A stretch of 50,637 nucleotides of DNA from an uncultured Lachnospiraceae bacterium (GTDB taxonomy: Bacteria > Bacillota > Clostridia > Lachnospirales > Lachnospiraceae): positions 1 to 50,637 of the forward strand of contig CAMEOT010000021.1 of assembly GCA_945929965.1 (NCBI GenBank), written 5' to 3'. This document shows, piece by piece, positions 41,400 through 48,600 of this stretch. Below the pieces are notes generated by a model. It did not search any database. It had not been told where the DNA came from and saw only the letters and a program-made list of their open reading frames with translations. The first letter of the stretch is position 1. Each line of letters starts with the position of its first letter. The translations under genes and the position numbers were made by a program.

Positions 41400-42326
41400 T
41401 CACCTTACATTAACCTTCATCAAATTCCGAGGATGCTTGTTCATCAATATATCTTTCTGCTTATTATTCGACACATGTGTATAAATCTCGGTTGTACTAA
41501 TGGAGCTATGTCCCAGCATTTTTTGGATATATCGTATATCTACATCCTGTTCTAACAAAAGGGTAGCGAAAGAGTGGCGGAACATATGTGGGGTAATATG
41601 TTGTTCAATACCGGCCAGTTTGGCATAGCGGTTTATCATAAAACGGACGGACTGGTCAGATAATTTGTGCTTAAGCTTGTTCACAAAAAAATATCCGCAG
41701 CAGGCAATGTCTTCCCTAAAGGTATCTTGATATGCAGTCAAAGCAGAAAGTACCTCCGGATTTCCAAGCTGCAAAATGCGTTCCCTTGCTCCTTTTCCAT
41801 AGATCAACACCGTTTTATTCTCCAAATCTATATCTGACGGCTTCAATGAGCACAATTCAGAGATACGCATACCGGTAGCAAATAGAAGTTCAATAACAGC
41901 GATATCCCGGATACTGCAACGAAGCTGGTATGCAGAGGCTGCGGTATTTTTTTGCTCATAAAGCGCAGATAGAAACTTTTGAATAGAATGGAAGGGAATT
42001 GTTTTAGGGAGCAGTTTTGCTTCCCGGAAATGCACATCCAGCTTGTTAAAAGGGTTTTCTTCCAATAAATCTTTGTATTCCAGATAATGAAAAAAGGCTT
42101 TCAGACTGGCTATTTTTCTTTTGACAGTCTTAGGCTTGTATTGTTTATGCAAATTCGTAAGAAAGGAATCTAAAGTATTACGAGACAGATATTCCGGCAG
42201 ATCACAGGAAAAAGTATCATATTGTTTCAGGTCTATTTTGTACGCTTTTAGACTTTTGACGTTCAGATGTTTCCGGTATTCACAGTATTCCAGATATTCA
42301 GTAATATAATTTCCTAAGGTGTTCAT
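41400..42326 (-). CDS. Tyrosine recombinase (XerC/XerD-like integrase)
   Basis: Site-specific recombinase, 308 residues. An N-terminal SAM-like core-binding domain (about 1-95) precedes the catalytic domain with the complete catalytic set: Arg154 (ATGMRISEL), Lys178 (IYGKGARER), His247 and Arg250 (HMFRHSFATLL), His273 (LGHSS) and nucleophile Tyr282 (TEIYTHV). ATG 42326 has AAAGGAG nine bases upstream. It is too short for a typical conjugative-element integrase but right for Xer-like and phase-variation recombinases. Its 3' end faces the right inverted repeat at 71 bp, so it is the natural candidate for inverting the cassette; transcription could also run on into the ATP-grasp gene. Confidence 0.93.
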   Translation of the reverse strand: MNTLGNYITEYLEYCEYRKHLNVKSLKAYKIDLKQYDTFSCDLPEYLSRNTLDSFLTNLHKQYKPKTVKRKIASLKAFFHYLEYKDLLEENPFNKLDVHFREAKLLPKTIPFHSIQKFLSALYEQKNTAASAYQLRCSIRDIAVIELLFATGMRISELCSLKPSDIDLENKTVLIYGKGARERILQLGNPEVLSALTAYQDTFREDIACCGYFFVNKLKHKLSDQSVRFMINRYAKLAGIEQHITPHMFRHSFATLLLEQDVDIRYIQKMLGHSSISTTEIYTHVSNNKQKDILMNKHPRNLMKVNVR

Positions 42327-42354
42327 AAGCAGACGCTCCTTTGTTTTTGAATAA

Positions 42355-42383
42355 ATTATGAGTGTCAGCTTATGATTTGTCTA
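42355..42383 (-). promoter_or_regulatory. Sigma-A promoter of the tyrosine recombinase
   Basis: Minus strand TAGACA (42378-42383), 17 bp, CATAAT (42355-42360), with start about 20 nt before the ATG region. An imperfect dyad GTCAGCT (42364-42370) and AGCTGAC (42427-42433) flanks its -35 region and may be an operator. Confidence 0.5.
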
Positions 42384-42492
42384 TTCATCCGTTGTTGTAT
42401 TTAACGCTTAAAAATGGAGTTCCGATAGCTGACGCAAGAACATAGAGGTGGAAGTACATCTGTGATTGTGATGATAAACCGAAATACACATC

Positions 42493-42504
42493 TCGATTTA
42501 TCGA
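42493..42504. promoter_or_regulatory. Palindrome upstream of the RHS promoter
   Basis: TCGATTTATCGA, perfect five-base arms around TT, 16 bp before the -35 of the RHS gene. Possible regulator site; too short to be certain. Confidence 0.25.
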
Positions 42505-42520
42505 AAAGACAAACTTTTTA

Positions 42521-42549
42521 TTGACAACTGATGATCAATATCATAAAAT
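42521..42549 (+). promoter_or_regulatory. Sigma-A promoter of the RHS gene
   Basis: Consensus TTGACA (42521-42526), 17 bp, TAAAAT (42544-42549). The leader to the start codon is about 90 nt. A dyad ATGAT-CAAT-ATCAT lies within the spacer and could be an operator. The 321-bp gap 42327-42647 holds this promoter, the divergent recombinase promoter and nothing else I can identify. Confidence 0.75.
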
Positions 42550-42647
42550 ATTTCAAAGCACTTTATCGCGGTATAGGAACAACGTGTTAAAGAATCAACC
42601 GGAACAAACTTTAATTGCGGTGCAGAAGCACAAATGAGGGAGGACAA

Positions 42648-45600
42648 ATGTATAGTGTAAAAGGAAAGAAGTGGAACAGAAGGCTGAGCTTTCTGCTTGT
42701 TTTGGTACTGCTTTTTGGAGACAGCTCATTGCAGCACGTCATGGCGGCAGAGACCGGGACAGCAGAGACCCAAATAACAGAGCACCGGGTGGAAACAGAG
42801 GTTTCCGTATCCGGCGGCAATCCGGAGCAGACACCGGAACCGGAACAATCGGCAGAACCGGAACAATCGGCAGAACCAGAACAATCGGCAGGACCGGAAC
42901 AGTCGGCGGAGCCGGAACAGACCATGGAACCGGAACAGACGCCGGATATCATACAGACACCGCAGCCTGTGCCGACACCGGCTAGCGTATCCGGGAACGT
43001 TCCGCCCAGACAGCCGGAGAACTATTATCAGGATCCGGAACCGGAAAATTATGGTACGCTGGCAGCTTATGATGCGTACAGCCGAACCTACCATGTAGAC
43101 GGTGACCGGTATGTGACAGTGATCGGCTACGATGGTAACAGCTATCTTGATGAGGACGGCAATCTGCAGCAGGCAGACAATACTCTGGTAGAGAGTGAGG
43201 TCTCCACCTATTCCCTGTATGGAGATGCAAAAAGCTACGTGAACAGTGCCGGAAGCTATAAGGCGATGCTTACAGTCGGAGCGGAGGAAGGTACAGAGCT
43301 ACTGACCATTGCAAGTGACGACCATCTGCTGACACTGACTCCTGCCTGGGGAGATTTCACTGACGGTATCGTAAAGGACAATGCTATTCGTTACAACAAT
43401 GTACTGCCGGATGTGGATTATCAGTACACGATATTCGGAAACAGTGTGAAAGAGGACATCATCCTGTTGCAGAGAGACACTGCCCACAGTTTCCGTTATC
43501 TGTTGAACACCTATGGACTGAAAGCCGCCCTGAGCGGCAACACGCTGTACCTCTATGAAGAGGGAACAGATCCCGAACAGAACGCAGTATTCGTTCTGGA
43601 GGCTCCGGAGATGGAGGACGCGGCGGGAGAGATCTCTTTCGGCGTGGAACTTCAGCTGGAGGAAAGCGGTGAAGAATCCACCTATGCGGTTACCGTTTCC
43701 GCGGACAGTGACTGGCTGGATGCAGATGACCGCGTCTATCCGGTACGGATCGATCCTACCGCTATTCAGGTAGGCAAAAGTGCGATCCATGTGGCCTGCG
43801 CTGAGCAGGGCAGCCCGAATTCCGTGATCGGAGATAATGCATATCCTTATGTGGGCTATGATGACGGTATCACCTCCGGAAATCTGGCAGGCTTCCACAG
43901 CAAACATTTAAATTGCAGATCTTATTTTGCCATTGATTATGATTTCTCAGCGCTGGCGGAGGAGCCGGAGATCGTCAGTGCGGCATTTCAGGTGACCCAG
44001 AAGACCCGCTGGAGCAAGGGCAGTTCTGAATTCGGACTTTTCGGAGTGGAAGAGCCCTGGCAGGTGGGAAGCCTTACATGGAACAATCAGTTAAATTACA
44101 ACCATTATTTTCTGGATAGCAGAACGGCTTCCACTACCCGCGGAGAGGCATTATCCTTCGATGTAACGGAAGAAGTCAGTGCATGGATCAACGGAACCGC
44201 AGAGAATCACGGACTGGTCATGAAAGCACTGGTGGAAGCACCCAACGAGACAGCGGGCGATGCCGGTGCCTCCATGCAGTGTGAGGTATTCTACAACAAT
44301 TCCTCCGCATCCTATGCACCGAAGCTGATCGTCTCATGGACAGGAGATCTGACGGATCTGGCGAAGCTTACGCTGGATGATACTACAGTGGATGTTTACC
44401 CGGTCGTAAGAAGAAATGGGGACAAATCCTGTGATACACTGGGAGTGGCAGCCCATGGACTGGCCAAGCCCGGCAGTACCGTGACCTACGAACTGGTCAA
44501 CGGCAACACCGGAGAGACCGAGGCACAGACAAAGCTTCTCTACCCGGACTCCGCTGCTTACGCAGGGGAATATCCGGAGGCAACCGCCTATAAGCGGAGA
44601 CTTTCCAACTGGCAGAGCGAGGTGTTTTCCGGATTACAGCCCGGACAGGTCTACTATGTGACGGCGACTGCTTCCTTCGGCGGGAAAAGCGGTAAGACCG
44701 TAGAATCCGACCGCTTCCTGATCTATGAGGAAGGTGCTTTCGACCTGATGCCCAGGATCGCACAGCATTACGGTGTGGAACTGAATACGATCCTTGCCGA
44801 CATGCGGATGCAGGACTGCCTGACCAGACAGGGCAACCGTATTTTCATCAGGGAGCCGAAGAATACCACAGCTTACAGTTCCGGCGTGTTAAGTGAATAT
44901 TATAAGGCTATCATCGACGGACTGCTGTTAGGCAGAGCGGAGAACTGTGAGTTCGGCTATGAGCCGGTTAACCTGAATACCGGTAATTTCTACATGGAAC
45001 AGGCCGATGCCACGATCGCTGACATCGGCGGTGATTTTGCCCTGACCAGACAGTACAATGCAAAGGGTGCGGCGTATGAAGGGAGTCTGGGCTTCGGCTG
45101 GACCTTTGCTTATGATGAACGTATGGGAGAACTGGCCGACGGATCGGTTCTGTGGCTTAGAAACAACGGAGGCATCATCACGTTTACCCCGGCGGGAGAG
45201 GGATACCTCGCACCGGCCGGATGCGATTATGAACTTTCAGAGACAGAGAACGGATATGTGGTAGAGATACTGGATGACGGAAGCCGTCATGAATTCGACA
45301 GCTTCGGTCTGCTCCGTGCGGTGGAAGACAGCTGCGGTAACCGGACAGAACTGGCTTATGATGTGGATCTGTACCTGAAAAGCATTACCACATCTTCCGG
45401 AAAGGAATTCCGGATCGCACTGGATGAAAAGAACCGCTTAAGCAGCATTACTCTGCCGGACGGCCACGGTGTGACCTATACCTACGATGAAGCCGGTAAT
45501 CTGGCGCAGGTGACGAATCCCGCAGGCGGTGTCGTTCGTTATGTTTACGATGACAGCCACCGCATGACCGCATGGTACGATGAAAACGGACACAGAGTCG

Positions 45601-48600
45601 TAGCCAATGAGTACGACGGGGAAGGCCGTGTGATACAGCAGACGGATGCGGAAGGTGGCGTGGTCACGCTGGCTTATGAACAGATGGCCGGAGGAGGACA
45701 GACCACTGCCACGGATGCGGAAGGCAATGTAACGGTATACACCTATGATGAAAATTACCGTACCACGAAGATTGAATATCCGGACGGCACATTCGAGGAG
45801 AGAAGCTATAATACCGATGGGTATCTGGCAGGCCGTCTGGACCGCACCGGCGTGGAGACGACTTATACCTATGACGGGAAAGGCAGGGTAACACAGGAAA
45901 AAAGGCAGGATGGCGCCACCAGGACCTATGCGTACAATACCGCAGGCAAAATGACGCAGTCTACAGACTACGACGGTGGAAAGACCGGCTATACCTATGA
46001 CGGACAGAACCGCCTGACTTCTGTGACCGATGCGGAGGGAGGACAGACCTCTTACACTTACGATGAGAAAAATCGGCTTGTGGCGGTAAAGGATGCGAAC
46101 GGCAACACCACATCCTATACCTATGGCGGTGCCTGCGTCACATCCATGACGGACGGTGCCGGTAATACATGGAACTATACCTATGATGCCATGAACCGGC
46201 TGTTAACAGTCACGGATCCCGCCGGAGGGACCACGGCCAATACCTACGATGCTCTGGGCAGAGTAATAAAGGAGACCGATGCAGCCGGTGCAGTGACCGT
46301 CTATACCTATGATCCGGCAGGCGCAGTGACAGCCATTACCGATAAAGAGGGGCAGACCAGCACCTTTACTTATGATGCCATGAACCGGATGCTGTCCGGT
46401 ACGGATCCGCTGGGCAATACCCTGACTTATACCTATGACGGTAACGGGAACCGCCTTACACAGACCGATGCGGAGCAGCAGACCATACAGTATATCTACG
46501 ATGCCATGAACCGGGTAACGGAAACTGCGGATGCAAAGGGTGCGGTACAGAAGAATACTTACGACGGAGCAGACCGGATCCTTACCGTCACGGACCGTCT
46601 GGGCAATGCAGAGACTTATACCTATGACCCGGTGAAGCAGAGCATGGTTTCGGCTGCTGACAGAGAGGGTAACGTGACTTCCTATGAAAGTGACGTAAAC
46701 GGAAGGATCACGAAAATCACCTATGCGGATGGTGCCACGGAGACTTATCGTTACGATCATCTGTCCAGACTCACGGAGACGGTCGATGCGCTGGGAGCCG
46801 TAACCACATACACCTACGATGGCAACGGCAATGTCACGAAGATCCGCCAGACCGGCGCAGAGGACCTGGCAAGAGAGTATATCTACACTTATGATGCAAG
46901 GAATCTTCTGACAGAGAGTACGGATCCGCTGGGGAACACTGTCCATTATACCTATGACGCCTGCGGCAGCCTGACCGCTGTGACGGATGGACGGGGAAAT
47001 ACCACCGCTTATGCTTATGATGCACTGGCGAGACTGACGACTGTGACCGATGCCTGCGGCGGTACTACGGCATACACCTATGACAAAGAGGGCAGAGTCC
47101 TCACGGTGACGGCACCGGAGGGAGATACCCTGAAAAATACCTATGATGCCATCGGCCAGCTGACAGTACAGACCGATGCGCTGGGAAATGTGACGGCCTA
47201 CAGCTATGACCGGATCAGCCGATTGCAGACCGTGACGGATGCCCTGAAGGGTGAGACCGGCTACACCTACGATGCGGACAGCAACCTTACGCTTACGAAG
47301 GATCCCCTGGGGAATGCCCATGCCTATACCGTGGATGCAGAGGGGAATCTCTTAAAGGAGACCTATCCTGACGGGGAGACAGACCGCTATACCTATGATA
47401 AGAACGGAAATGTGGCAAGCTTTACCGATCGTTACGGTGTCGTGACCACATTTACCATGGATGCCTGTGGCAGAATCGTGAAAGCTTCCGATACGGCAGG
47501 CAACGAGATGACCTATACCTATGATGCGGCAGGCAATCTGACCACCCAGACCGATGTGCTGGGCAGAACAGCCGCTGTAACGTATGATGCTTTCGGTAGA
47601 GCAGTCTCCGTGACCGGTATCGACGGCGTGACCACACGTTACACTTACGATGCTTCCGACAGACTGCTTACTGTCACGGACGGAGAAGGAAAAGTAACAT
47701 CCTACACCTACGATGCGGCGGGGAATCTCATCCATACCACAGAACCGGGCAAGGCAGAATATGCCTATACTTATGATGCCCTGAACCGGCTGACTCGGAA
47801 AGTAGATCCGGAAGGAGCTGCCACGGAATTTTTCTATGACAGGAACAGCAATGTGATCTCCTTAAAGGACGGCAATGGTGTGACCACGGACTACACCTAC
47901 GATGCCCTGAACCGTCTGGCCGCGTACAGGGATGGCAACGGAGGCACGACTGCCTATACCTATGATGCCCTGAGTCGTCTGACTGCCATTACCACACCGG
48001 AAGGGCTGACGGAAAGCTATGCGTATGATGCGGCAGGCAACCTGACCGGCGTTACCGATGCCCTGGGGCAGACCACGACCTATGGTTATGACAAACTGTA
48101 CCGTATGATCACCACCACCTCTCCCATGGGAGCTGTGGAGAAATATACTTATGACAAACATGATGTAGTTACCAGTGTCACCGATGCACTGGGGAACGTT
48201 ACGCTCTATACCGTAGACGCCAACGGTCAGGTGACAAAAAAGAGACAGCCGGACGGCGAAAGCTATCTCTATACCTATGATGCTGTACAACGGCTTACGG
48301 GTATCACGACACCTCTGGGCTATGAGACTGCCTTTACCTACAGCAACGGCAATGATATTCTCGTAAAACAGGATAATCTGGACCGTACCACCGAATATAC
48401 CTATGACATCATGCACCGGCTGACTTCCGTGACAGATCCCGAAGGCGGAGTGACCACCTACGGCTATGATGAGCGGGGCAACCAGTCCACAGTTACGGAT
48501 GCACTGGGGTATTCCTGGAGCTATGCCTATGACAAAGTAGACCGGATGACCACTGTGACAGATCCGGAAGAAAAAGTGACCGGTATCCTCTACGATCAGG

